Of a stretch of 38,577 nucleotides of DNA, positions 1-7,182 are shown in pieces. The DNA lies in the IMG/VR virus record IMGVR_UViG_3300037487_002484, positions 1-38,577 of that record. The stretch is one strand, 5' to 3'. The position numbers were made by a program, and so were the translations under genes. Below the pieces are notes generated by a model. The model was given only the letters and a program-made list of their open reading frames with translations, ran no database searches and had not been told where the DNA came from. The DNA is from a virus. Position 1 is the stretch's first letter, and each line of letters begins with the position of its first letter.

Positions 1-43
1 TCTCCATTTATAGATAAACTTAAATATAGTTATAAAGAAAAAA

Positions 44-340
44 ATGATAGAAAACAGCTTTATGGATAACAGAGTTGTTATAACTCCTGAGCAATTTGAT
101 GACATGATTAATATGTTAACCGATCTCAAAGATAGATATTTTGAAAGATTGGTATTTTATGCTACTAAATATGATGAGTTACAAAATAAAAAAGATAAAA
201 GATTAGATAGTTATGAAAAAATGGCAATTGGTAAAAGGATATTTTACCAAGAAGATATGGTTAAGAAATCTGTATGGCAGGTAAATAATGCTATATGGGA
301 AGTAGATAAACGTATTAAAGACGATACTGCAAAGGAGTAA
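44..340 (+). CDS. hypothetical protein, 98 aa
   Basis: I do not recognise this protein. It is highly charged (many Lys, Asp, Glu) and predicted mostly helical, with no signal peptide or membrane segment. The upstream region has only a weak purine-rich stretch (AAAGAAAAAA) as ribosome site. Its opening, MIENSFMDNRV, closely matches the opening of a 35-residue gene at 3059-3166 on the other strand (MIENNFMNNRV), and the DNA is similar too, so the two share a 5' end. It sits three bases before the next gene, so the two are probably co-transcribed. Real gene likely, function unknown. Confidence 0.6.
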   Translation: MIENSFMDNRVVITPEQFDDMINMLTDLKDRYFERLVFYATKYDELQNKKDKRLDSYEKMAIGKRIFYQEDMVKKSVWQVNNAIWEVDKRIKDDTAKE

Positions 341-343
341 TAT

Positions 344-892
344 ATGACTAATGAAAGCAAACTTAAGTTAGAAGGTAATATAATTGGTTATATGTGTGAA
401 TCATCATTAGATGGATGGAATTATCTTACATATAATAAAAATAAGAATACTATATCTATTGATACATATGAAACACCCGAAGGTTTTGTATTAAAATTAG
501 ATTCATATGATATTACGATATATGCAGATTTAACTTATGACACAAAAGAAGAATGTTTAGCCGATAGAGATAAGTTGTTGTATTGGTTAAGCGGTGATAA
601 TCATCAAATTAAAGAATTTATTAATTCTTCAAAAAAAAGTGAAATTTTAGAATTACTAAAAAAAGAAGATATAGATAAATATTCTGTGTCAGACAAAATA
701 GCTCTTTCAAAATTAAAAAATTATATTAGAAGAAATGATTATTTATTTCCTACGGTAGATTCTCTTGTAGATTTTTATACCCCTGTAACATTTCATAAAC
801 TTCTCATTAACCAAAACGCTGCTATAGGAAGGTGTACAATACGTTTGTTATTTATGATCCTTAAAAAGAATAATATTATTTGGCTTTCCTAA
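344..892 (+). CDS. hypothetical protein, 182 aa
   Basis: Starts after a clear ribosome site (AAAGGAG) three bases past the previous stop. The first half (to about residue 85) is rich in Tyr, Asp and Thr and looks like a small beta-sheet domain; the middle is helical and Lys-rich. The last 30 or so residues (around RCTIRLLFMILKKNN) change in character and may be an out-of-frame tail caused by a frameshift, so the C-terminus could be artificial. Codons 22-35 contain a 40-bp stretch that recurs exactly at 1895-1934. No family recognised. Confidence 0.55.
   Translation: MTNESKLKLEGNIIGYMCESSLDGWNYLTYNKNKNTISIDTYETPEGFVLKLDSYDITIYADLTYDTKEECLADRDKLLYWLSGDNHQIKEFINSSKKSEILELLKKEDIDKYSVSDKIALSKLKNYIRRNDYLFPTVDSLVDFYTPVTFHKLLINQNAAIGRCTIRLLFMILKKNNIIWLS
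409..448 (+). repeat. 40-bp direct repeat, copy 1
   Basis: A 40-bp segment starting AGATGGATGGAATTATC is repeated without mismatch at 1895-1934 in the same orientation. This copy is inside the gene at 344-892 and encodes the Asp-Gly-Trp-Asn-Tyr-Leu stretch. The other copy is in non-coding DNA. Confidence 0.9.
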
Positions 893-945
893 TAGTGAAG
901 AAAATTTTTGGTATGATAGATGGCTTTAATTCAAAAACAATATAA

Positions 946-1260
946 ACTACCAGAAATTATGAGACAGGAGCAGGTACTGCTGCGACAAAATTAGATGATT
1001 TGTATAAAAGTGAGGTAATTTTTTTAGATAAAACTTCGGCAATAGGTCATCTGGAAGATACCGTATTTTATTTGGAATTTATAAACATTAATTTAACTGC
1101 CAAAGAAGATATCCCATATGTTTTGAACTATCTAGATACAGCTAAGCCCTATAAAGACGAAGCTTACAACAAGTGGAATCGGTATCTTAAAGGAATAGAT
1201 TATAAAAAAAGAGCTAAAGAATTAAAAGATGATCAATTTTATGCTCCGTTTTGTCGATAG
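946..1260 (+). pseudogene. open fragment of an unknown protein, no proper start
   Basis: An open frame runs from just after a stop at 943-945 to a stop at 1258-1260. The only conventional start is a TTG at 1000, with no ribosome site. The translated region before it (NYETGAGTAATKLDDLY) reads like normal protein sequence, so the frame probably belongs to a longer gene that lost its 5' end. The remaining part is acidic and helical, ending in a Lys-rich stretch (KKRAKELKDDQF). I do not recognise the family. The gap from 892 to here may hold scrambled remains of the same gene. Confidence 0.4.
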
Positions 1261-1438
1261 ATTTGGAAACATAAGGGCTAAAATCTAAGATACATCCAGC
1301 AGATAAAATCACAAAATACGAACATATACTTTATTTCATTTAATTTTTTCAAAATGACAGTGATTAATTTTTGCTTTAGTAGAGTAAGACCACTGCATTT
1401 CTACAGTAGGCTCGAAATTATAGCTGCTTTAAAGATCC

Positions 1439-1729
1439 TCATTGTTCTAAAGCATCTTTAATAATAGTTTCTTCAGCATTAATTGTTCCTTCTAATAATT
1501 TTACAGTTGTTGCATATTCTTTTTTTTGTTCATCAGTTGTATAATTTTTTTGAAGCATTTTTTTTAACACTTTTACACATAAAAGAGTATGATCTTTTTC
1601 ATATTCAGCACGAGATTCATATTTTTTAATACCCATTATAGCACTTACTATATCTATATATTCGTTAAAATCAGGATAAACTATCTTTTTTTGATGTCTT
1701 TGAAATTCCGGATAATTCTTTGTCACCAT
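1439..1729 (-). CDS. hypothetical protein, 96 aa, with a phage-like C-terminal tail
   Basis: A small Lys/Glu-rich, mostly helical protein starting at ATG 1729, with only a weak ribosome site. I do not recognise the family. Its last 12 residues (AEETIIKDALEQ) nearly match AEETIIRDVLEQ inside the 155-aa phage-cluster gene at 32645-33112. The underlying DNA matches at 37 of 41 positions (1441-1481 against 32872-32912). Beyond its stop the DNA seems to continue weakly related in another frame. This suggests a fused or truncated end derived from a relative of that gene. Function unknown. Confidence 0.5.
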   Translation of the reverse strand: MVTKNYPEFQRHQKKIVYPDFNEYIDIVSAIMGIKKYESRAEYEKDHTLLCVKVLKKMLQKNYTTDEQKKEYATTVKLLEGTINAEETIIKDALEQ

Positions 1730-1894
1730 TACCTATATATACACTTTTGGAGAGCTTCTTAATTTAGCTCTATTATATAATTTATATAGAAATGTTACGC
1801 AATTGTAAATAATAACTTCATCAAAGACAGAACAACGTAAAAAACATAAAAAAAGAATGAAATTATATTTCAAAACACATAGATAGTCATACTA

Positions 1895-1934
1895 AGATGG
1901 ATGGAATTATCTTACATATAATAAAAATAAGAAT
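1895..1934 (+). repeat. 40-bp direct repeat, copy 2
   Basis: Exact copy of 409-448, lying in the non-coding stretch 1730-2002 between two leftward genes. The flanking bases differ from the first copy on both sides, so only this small piece was duplicated or left behind. I see no gene in 1730-2002. Confidence 0.9.
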
Positions 1935-2002
1935 TATTTATTAGCCATAACTTTTAACGAATTTTTATGCTAGTGTCAAGACCATATTTGTCTTAAAGCG
2001 AC

Positions 2003-3016
2003 TTATAATTCACCTATGCTACAAGTATCATTACCTAAAAGTTTGCTATATGTATGTTTAGCTATGTTGCAACTTTCACTGTCCAAGTATTCGTTGTTTT
2101 CATGTACACTAGGGCTCAAAATTTCATTATTTGAAGCTGTATTATTGTTTTGGTCAATCTCCAGATCAATGGTGCTATTAGCATATTTCATATATATACT
2201 ATAACTTAATTCTTGGACTGGCCTTGCAGCTGACATCAGTATATATGCATTAAATATATTGGCTGTTTCTCTAAGTAGAAGTTCATTAGCTACTGCTAGT
2301 GATAAAATAATTGCTTTGTTTGCTGTTGTAAGAGTTGTTTCTTCTAAGGCATGATATATTTTTTTAATTATGTGTGCACAAGTATGTTTAATGTCTGCGT
2401 CTACAATAAAATCTCCATTTACTTCAAACATTGCTAATAATGCTCTGTCATTCGCTAATGCGCCAGACTTAGCGTATAGGTGAGGTGTTTTAGGAAGGAG
2501 ATCAATAATAGAGGCAACAATAGCTGCAGTACCTTTTTTAGTAACTGATGCGATGGTGGAGCCTATTACAATATCGCTGTTAATATTTTCAATGTAATAT
2601 TGAAAAAAAGGGGTGTGTCTATCATTTGCATCTTGCTTCAGTTGACCAATTCTAATTACAGTTTGTGCTGGTATCTCGCAGATAGGGCTTGCTATATATG
2701 CCATAACTACTGCTGGAGCTTTGCCAAGACAAGAATAGGTAGGTACTATGAAAGCAAGCTTGCATCCTATTTTTAGGTATTGTGCTTTTTCGTATGAGTC
2801 ATCGTATTGATATTTTGTTTCTCCAACATTAATTTCTAAATGATCTAAAATCGATGATCCTGGAATTTTTGCCATATCTCTAAAGACATCTTTTGCAAAT
2901 ATACTGCTGCCTAGGTTCAGTATTGGTTCTATGACGCCTTCTATTATTGTGGCTATAGAGGTAATTACTAAGATTTCTCTCAAATTTGGAAGGTACTGCA
3001 GTGAGTTATGTAGCAT
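2003..3016 (-). CDS. unknown protein with hydrophobic segments, 337 aa
   Basis: I chose the ATG at 3016 because GGAG lies six bases before it; an in-frame ATG at 3028 would add four residues. Several stretches are hydrophobic: about residues 15-35, about 90-120 (including a Val-Val-Met-Ala-Tyr-Ile run), and about 150-175 (Ile/Ala-rich). None is a textbook transmembrane helix flanked by charges, and there is no clear signal peptide. The C-terminal 60 residues are polar, rich in Asn, Ser and Glu, and probably disordered. I recognise no domain. It could be an island cargo protein such as an effector or membrane-associated factor, but nothing in the sequence proves that. Confidence 0.6.
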   Translation of the reverse strand: MLHNSLQYLPNLREILVITSIATIIEGVIEPILNLGSSIFAKDVFRDMAKIPGSSILDHLEINVGETKYQYDDSYEKAQYLKIGCKLAFIVPTYSCLGKAPAVVMAYIASPICEIPAQTVIRIGQLKQDANDRHTPFFQYYIENINSDIVIGSTIASVTKKGTAAIVASIIDLLPKTPHLYAKSGALANDRALLAMFEVNGDFIVDADIKHTCAHIIKKIYHALEETTLTTANKAIILSLAVANELLLRETANIFNAYILMSAARPVQELSYSIYMKYANSTIDLEIDQNNNTASNNEILSPSVHENNEYLDSESCNIAKHTYSKLLGNDTCSIGEL

Positions 3017-3058
3017 TTTATACTCCATTAGGTGTGAGTTGTTTATAAGTAAGTAATG

Positions 3059-3166
3059 TTAGGTAGATTCTAAATCGTTATTAATATCTAGAGCAGTATC
3101 AACTGCTTTACAAAGTTTCTTGATTATAGGTGCTACTCTGTTATTCATAAAGTTATTTTCTATCAT
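3059..3166 (-). CDS. 35-residue small protein, coupled to upstream gene
   Basis: The ATG overlaps the TGA of the upstream gene (ATGA at 3163-3166), a typical coupling arrangement. The product starts MIENNFMNNRVAPIIKKLCK and ends ten codons later in an acidic tail. Its first 11 codons closely match those of the gene at 44-340, with the same start and the same Met at position 7. It may be a remnant of a longer gene cut off after the shared opening, or a true micropeptide. Confidence 0.45.
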   Translation of the reverse strand: MIENNFMNNRVAPIIKKLCKAVDTALDINNDLEST

Positions 3167-3441
3167 TTTTTTTGCTTAGTTCTAAAAAAGTCTTTTATCT
3201 TGTTAAAGATATTTTCCCGTAAATCGCCTAAATCATTAAATTTTTTTGTGTATTCTTGTATCTCAATCATTATATTATTATCTTTATAAAAAACATTGTT
3301 TTTTAAAAAAGCTAAAGAATCTATGTTTTTTTGATTTTTTTTTCTTTGGCAAATAATCTCTTTTTGGGCAGAGTCAATAATTTCTTTTGCTGTATTTACA
3401 TCTCCTTGTCTCATACTATCTATAAGTTTATTTATCTTCAT
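3163..3441 (-). CDS. hypothetical helical protein, 92 aa
   Basis: Starts at ATG 3441, overlapping the end of the gene upstream (stop at 3438), and ends in an ATGA overlap with the small gene downstream, so three genes follow the integrase as a coupled set. The protein is Lys-rich and helical (Met-Arg-Gln-Gly-Asp-Val near residue 10, a C-terminal KKFNDLGDLRENIF stretch) with no membrane segment. No family recognised. Confidence 0.6.
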   Translation of the reverse strand: MKINKLIDSMRQGDVNTAKEIIDSAQKEIICQRKKNQKNIDSLAFLKNNVFYKDNNIMIEIQEYTKKFNDLGDLRENIFNKIKDFFRTKQKK

Positions 3442-3665
3442 TTTTTTATATTCTCCTGTACTTTTTTAAGAAAGTTATCGCGTTGTTCTTCATTCGAATA
3501 AAATACTTCAATATAGTCATCACCAGTAGAAAAATTAATCCTATTTAATTTAACTTTAATAATATATTCAGATCTACCATCATGTAATTTTCTAGCATAA
3601 CTTTCAAACCCAACAACATCTTCATTTTTTATAACATAAGGCTCATTACAAATAGAGCGTCGCAA
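3438..3665 (-). CDS. hypothetical protein, at least 75 aa, start uncertain
   Basis: The only conventional start is TTG at 3665, without a ribosome site. The frame stays open upstream to a TGA near 3795, inside the integrase 3' end, and the extra translation (KNQGKGEKPTQQEIRIYDRL) looks like true protein. So either a rare start such as ATT is used, or the 5' end was lost. The visible part is an alternating polar and hydrophobic sequence (YIIKVKLNRINFSTG) suggesting a small beta-rich fold, then a short Lys-rich helix. No family recognised. It lies just downstream of the integrase on the same strand. Confidence 0.45.
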   Translation of the reverse strand: MRRSICNEPYVIKNEDVVGFESYARKLHDGRSEYIIKVKLNRINFSTGDDYIEVFYSNEEQRDNFLKKVQENIKK

Positions 3666-3759
3666 TCTATCATAAATTCTAATTTCTTGTTGAGTAGGTT
3701 TTTCTCCCTTTCCTTGATTCTTAAGAAAAATATTACTAGGATAATAAATAAAACTTATA

Positions 3760-4833
3760 TTATTTATCTCCGAATATTTTATTGTTCATACTGCTTACCA
3801 CATCAGTTATATGTGATTGGGAAAGATGACTATAACGACTTACCATCTGCAAAGATTTATGACCTAATATTTCAGCTGTTTCTGTAGCGGTAGCACCATT
3901 CATAGCCAGGTAACTAGCAGCACAGTGTCTTAAATCATGAAATCTAAAATCTTTTATATTAGCTTTTTTGAGAACTTGTCTCCATTTATATTCTATGGTT
4001 ATATGTTTAGTATAAGTCTTACTTACAAATACATAACTATCATTACTTTTTTTATAATTACTAAGCCATTGTAATAATTCAAAAGCTTTCCCTACTAAAG
4101 GTAATCTTCTAATCTCATTATTTTTAGTCTCATGTAAAATAATTGCATTTTTATCTAAATGTACATCTTTCCATTTTAAAGTAAGTAACTCCATTTTTCT
4201 TGCTCCTGTACTAAGAGCAAGTATTACTAAAATATATAAATCAGGATATTTTTCTCCTTTGCATACATCAAGTATAGTATCAAGTAGCTGCTGACGTTCT
4301 GTATCAGTTAGATACCTGACTCTCCCTCTTGGTTCTTTTAATTTAGTAATATTTCTTGTTGGAGATATTTCAAGCCAGCACCATTCTTTAATAGCTACAT
4401 TAAATGCATGATTAAGTACTGCCATATATCTATTAATAGTACTTGCGGATCTTTGTTTTTTTATATCTAATTCTAATCGAGCTAATTTATCTCTGCCTTC
4501 TACAATCATAGCAGCAGTGATTTCACTTAAATTATAATTACCTAATTGTTTTTTCCACCAAAGTAATTGAGGCTCTTGCTTAGCAATAGATTTAGGTTTT
4601 CTAATTAAAATATTATCTATATAACGTTCTACTAAATCACTAAAACTATGTTTTTCTTTTGTTCCTTTGAAATATCTTTTTTCTCTAATAGCAGCTTCGG
4701 TAATGGAAGCCCATTTTTTGCCATCTGCTAATTTATCAAATGTACAACTGACAGAAGGAGCTCCTTTTATATCAATTCTAACTCGATAAGAAAATGACTT
4801 GTCTTTTTTAAAACGTTTTTCAATACGTGCCAT
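3760..4833 (-). CDS. int: tyrosine recombinase / phage-type integrase, 357 aa
   Basis: Catalyses site-specific integration or excision of a mobile element. The catalytic set is complete: Arg212 (ALSTGARKMELL), Lys237, His299 and Arg302 (FHDLRH), His325 (GHKS) and the nucleophile Tyr334 (SRYSH). Residues 1-60 form an N-terminal arm-binding-like domain, about 62-160 the core-binding SAM-like domain, and 170-345 the catalytic domain. Length is normal for the family. The ATG directly follows the stop of the 60-aa gene upstream (TAA-ATG) with no ribosome site of its own, so translation is probably coupled. Transcription probably comes from the promoter at 5063-5091. Whether it mobilises the phage cluster on the right or only the left island cannot be told here. 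Confidence 0.95.
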   Translation of the reverse strand: MARIEKRFKKDKSFSYRVRIDIKGAPSVSCTFDKLADGKKWASITEAAIREKRYFKGTKEKHSFSDLVERYIDNILIRKPKSIAKQEPQLLWWKKQLGNYNLSEITAAMIVEGRDKLARLELDIKKQRSASTINRYMAVLNHAFNVAIKEWCWLEISPTRNITKLKEPRGRVRYLTDTERQQLLDTILDVCKGEKYPDLYILVILALSTGARKMELLTLKWKDVHLDKNAIILHETKNNEIRRLPLVGKAFELLQWLSNYKKSNDSYVFVSKTYTKHITIEYKWRQVLKKANIKDFRFHDLRHCAASYLAMNGATATETAEILGHKSLQMVSRYSHLSQSHITDVVSSMNNKIFGDK

Positions 4834-5016
4834 TTAATATTGAGAAATGGAATTTAACTTAATAGTAATTTCTATATCAGTTTCATGATCTATTTTACCT
4901 TTTAAAAAAGCAGTTGCTTCATCATCATTATGAACAACCTTTTGTCGTGCTAAAAAACCTCCGATAGAGTCAATGTCATTTAATAATACAGATAATTTTT
5001 GAGATAATGTTTTCAT
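4834..5016 (-). CDS. 60-aa protein preceding the integrase
   Basis: Good ribosome site (AAAGGAG) before ATG 5016, and the stop abuts the integrase ATG. The N-terminus is helical (KTLSQKLSVLLNDIDSIGGF) and the C-terminus beta-like (ETDIEITIKLNSISQ). The position suggests an excisionase or regulator, but I see no clear HTH, so the function is unknown. It shares the promoter at 5063-5091 with the integrase. Confidence 0.6.
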   Translation of the reverse strand: MKTLSQKLSVLLNDIDSIGGFLARQKVVHNDDEATAFLKGKIDHETDIEITIKLNSISQY

Positions 5017-5062
5017 AAACTACTCCTTTATTAATGATAATAGTTAATCTATTAACAAAATA

Positions 5063-5091
5063 ATTTTATAATAAATCTAATATAATGTCAA
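5063..5091 (-). promoter_or_regulatory. sigma-70 promoter for the integrase operon
   Basis: On the minus strand TTGACA (5086-5091) is separated by 17 bp from TAAAAT (5063-5068). This gives a leader of about 40 nt before the ATG at 5016. Confidence 0.6.
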
Positions 5092-5092
5092 C

Positions 5093-5111
5093 ATGGGATT
5101 TGCTATCCCAT
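5093..5111. promoter_or_regulatory. dyad next to the integrase promoter, possible operator
   Basis: Perfect 7-bp inverted repeat ATGGGAT / ATCCCAT with a 5-bp spacer, ending one base before the -35 box of the integrase promoter. The position suits a regulator or recombinase accessory binding site. It could instead be part of the attachment site. Confidence 0.4.
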
Positions 5112-5195
5112 AACATATTAGTTTAAAATCAAGCATAATGCTAAAAACTATTTTGTGATTATATTCAAATGGGACGGTTTTGGGAGTTTCATAAT

Positions 5196-5228
5196 AAAAA
5201 AGACTGATTTTTACCTCAGTTTTTTTTA
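5196..5228. terminator. possible bidirectional terminator
   Basis: A stem AAAAAAGACTGA / TCAGTTTTTTTT (one bulged G) around a short loop, with A-runs and T-runs on opposite sides. It lies in the 311-bp gap 5017-5327 that also holds the integrase promoter and dyad. A second imperfect inverted repeat (AGATCGAG / CTTGATCT) lies at about 5267-5296. I see no gene in the gap. Confidence 0.5.
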
Positions 5229-5327
5229 TTACGTAAACAAATATTGAAGAACACTTGTTTTTGTTAGATCGAGTAAGACATGAAAAAACTTGATCTAGGA
5301 TTAGATTATATTATTATTAATATTAAA

Positions 5328-5774
5328 TCAAATTGAATTATCTTTAATTTTACAAGCATATGAATATATCTCCGAATCTGTTAGTTCTAATAAAACACTT
5401 GCATCTAAAAGATTGTTAGGTATTTGATTTTTTTTAACTGCTACTTCTGCTACTTGGTTTTGGGGTTTGGGGAGCAATGGAACAGCCAACCGACTTAAGG
5501 TTTTTCTGTTTTCTACATAATTTTTTTTATTTTGTCTGAAGCTAAGTCTTAGAGACGGTTTTACGGGAGAGGGATTTTCCGAGGGATTTTCCGAGGGATT
5601 TTTTTTAATATAAGCACGAGTAGTATTGGAATGGATCTCATCTACTCCCATTGCCTTATACCATTTTAGTATTTTAATATCGCTCTGACTTAATATCACA
5701 TTTATATAACTTTGCAAATTAACTATTATTTTTGTATAATAGCTTCTTAAACAATTAATAATAATGTAAAACAC
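5328..5774 (-). CDS. hypothetical protein; possibly a truncated uracil-DNA glycosylase N-terminus
   Basis: The longest frame begins with GTG at 5774; a GTG at 5699 is as plausible, because the divergent promoter at 5712-5740 overlaps the first 20 codons. The segment ILKWYKAMGVDEI resembles the short helix (LLxWyxxxGVDE) that opens many alphaproteobacterial family-4 uracil-DNA glycosylases, from memory. The end (ACKIKDNS) could match the point just before their catalytic core, which is missing. The middle has a repeated SENP element (two identical 12-bp copies) and a proline-rich linker. If the match is right this is a gene broken next to the integrase; otherwise unknown. Confidence 0.35.
   Translation of the reverse strand: MFYIIINCLRSYYTKIIVNLQSYINVILSQSDIKILKWYKAMGVDEIHSNTTRAYIKKNPSENPSENPSPVKPSLRLSFRQNKKNYVENRKTLSRLAVPLLPKPQNQVAEVAVKKNQIPNNLLDASVLLELTDSEIYSYACKIKDNSI
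5712..5740 (+). promoter_or_regulatory. sigma-70 promoter for the chaperonin operon
   Basis: TTGCAA (5712-5717), 17 bp, then a consensus TATAAT (5735-5740). Transcription would start near 5747 and give a leader of about 38 nt before the ATG at 5785. The genes at 5785-9366 follow with small gaps and no obvious terminator between them. Confidence 0.65.
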
Positions 5775-5784
5775 AAAAACATAT

Positions 5785-6234
5785 ATGTCAATTGACCTTA
5801 TAGACGCTTTAGTTAAACATTTAAAAACTGATTATGATGCTTTTATAATGTTACAATCTAAAGAAGACTATGACGGTAATTTAAAAGCTATGAGTAATAG
5901 TTTTGGTTTTGACTATATAAACAAAGATAATTTAATAAATGTAATCTTTGCCTTTCTATCAGGAACTGTAAAAGTTGCCTATACTACTAAAACTGATAAA
6001 TTTAGAGGAAATTTTATTCAAAAAGAAGGAGTCACTGAAATAATAATGTATCGTCCTATATTTATTAATTTAGTTAAAAATAAAAACATTGAAGTTATAG
6101 AAAGAATGACACGTTATGATTTAGCTCCTAAATTACATATATATGATATAGAAGGCTTTAATGAGACGGATTATGACAACTTATGTCAACAATTAGAAAA
6201 ATTATTTAACCCTTTAAGTATGAGACTTGAATGA
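5785..6234 (+). CDS. hypothetical protein, 149 aa, first gene of the chaperonin operon
   Basis: Begins at ATG 5785 with no clear ribosome site and ends in an ATGA overlap with the next gene. The sequence looks like a compact alpha/beta domain: helix (DLIDALVKHLKTDYDAFIML), a hydrophobic stretch near residues 50-65 (NVIFAFLSGTVKVAY), then beta-like segments and a C-terminal helix (LCQQLEKLF). No signal peptide. I do not recognise the family. Tight coupling to the coiled-coil gene and then GroEL suggests the three products act together, for example as a chaperonin substrate or partner, but that is inference. Confidence 0.65.
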   Translation: MSIDLIDALVKHLKTDYDAFIMLQSKEDYDGNLKAMSNSFGFDYINKDNLINVIFAFLSGTVKVAYTTKTDKFRGNFIQKEGVTEIIMYRPIFINLVKNKNIEVIERMTRYDLAPKLHIYDIEGFNETDYDNLCQQLEKLFNPLSMRLE

Positions 6235-7166
6235 ATAATAGTGCAATGCGTAGCGAATTATTAAATATATATACTTATTTAAAATATCTATCAGATACAA
6301 TTGATAATTTATTAGATGAAACACCAACTGAACATATGTATCAGGTAGCGTGGCTCTCTAAATGTTTAAATCTAGAAGAAGTTTTAACTATATTTCAAAA
6401 TCAATTTATCAATAAAAGAGAGAAATTCAACCTAGTACTACAGAAGGCTTTAAAAGAGTTAGATACTGACGTTGATGCTAAAATTCAAATTAATTCTATA
6501 GATAAAATTAATAATTGTGAGAATACAAAAGACATATCTATTATGAATCGTTTAGATCAACTGAGTTTTAAAATAAATACACTTGAGACTAATTTAGTTA
6601 ATTTTGAACACCAGTTACAAGAAAATTCAAAAATAACGGAACACACTACTAAGGAGTGTATTGCAAAAGTAGAGAAATTTGAAAGAGTTCTGTATGATTA
6701 TCTTACGCAGACTCTTAAGAGTGAGCTTTTTGATGAAATGAATAAATTTAAAGACAAGATAGAATCGAGGCAAGAGGCTGTTATATCTTCAATGCAACAG
6801 GCTGTTGCAAATGCAGAGGCTGTTATATCTTCAATGCAACAGGCTGTTGCAAATGCAATAGATGAACTGGAAAAAAGGCAAAAAAAGGGCAATAAAAAAG
6901 GCGATAAAAAGAGCAAGATTGAAGAAAAGAGCGATAAAAAAGGCGATATTGAAAAAAAAGATAATGAAACTCCCAAATCTCCAAAATGGATTAACTATAT
7001 AGATGAAGCAAAGCAAAAAATGCAAGAAAAAGGATGGAGTGAACATGAAGTAGCTGAACTTGCTAAAATTAACTTTAATTCATTTAGAAAATTTCAAAGA
7101 AAAGATCCAAAATTAACTAATGGAGTAGTTAATAAAATACTAAAACTTTTTGATATAAATTATTAA
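6231..7166 (+). CDS. coiled-coil protein with possible C-terminal helix-turn-helix, 311 aa
   Basis: Translationally coupled (ATGA) to the previous gene. Residues 1-80 are helical; about 100-215 form a long predicted coiled coil (LDQLSFKINTLETNLVNF). The coil contains two identical 14-residue units (EAVISSMQQAVANA), encoded by a perfect 42-bp tandem duplication. Residues 217-245 are a Lys/Gly/Asp-rich charged linker. The last 55 residues (KGWSEHEVAELAKINFNSFRKF) look like a Xre-type helix-turn-helix of the kind found in phage and plasmid proteins. The layout resembles a DNA-binding or scaffolding protein that oligomerises through its coil. The HTH reading is by eye. Confidence 0.6.
   Translation: MNNSAMRSELLNIYTYLKYLSDTIDNLLDETPTEHMYQVAWLSKCLNLEEVLTIFQNQFINKREKFNLVLQKALKELDTDVDAKIQINSIDKINNCENTKDISIMNRLDQLSFKINTLETNLVNFEHQLQENSKITEHTTKECIAKVEKFERVLYDYLTQTLKSELFDEMNKFKDKIESRQEAVISSMQQAVANAEAVISSMQQAVANAIDELEKRQKKGNKKGDKKSKIEEKSDKKGDIEKKDNETPKSPKWINYIDEAKQKMQEKGWSEHEVAELAKINFNSFRKFQRKDPKLTNGVVNKILKLFDINY
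6774..6857 (+). repeat. 42-bp perfect tandem duplication in a coiled-coil gene
   Basis: Two identical 42-bp units, 6774-6815 and 6816-6857, each encoding 14 residues, exactly two heptads. The duplication therefore lengthens the coil without changing its register. Confidence 0.95.
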
Positions 7167-7182
7167 CAACAAAGGAGACAAA

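Noticed and set aside
5266-5296. Imperfect inverted repeat AGATCGAG/CTTGATCT as an attachment site
   Set aside because: It has mismatches, and without the other end of the element an attachment site cannot be supported.
6698-7046. Minus-strand open frames across the coiled-coil gene that look like Phe-rich membrane proteins
   Set aside because: Phe/Leu-rich translation is the mirror of Lys-rich coding sequence; no ribosome sites.
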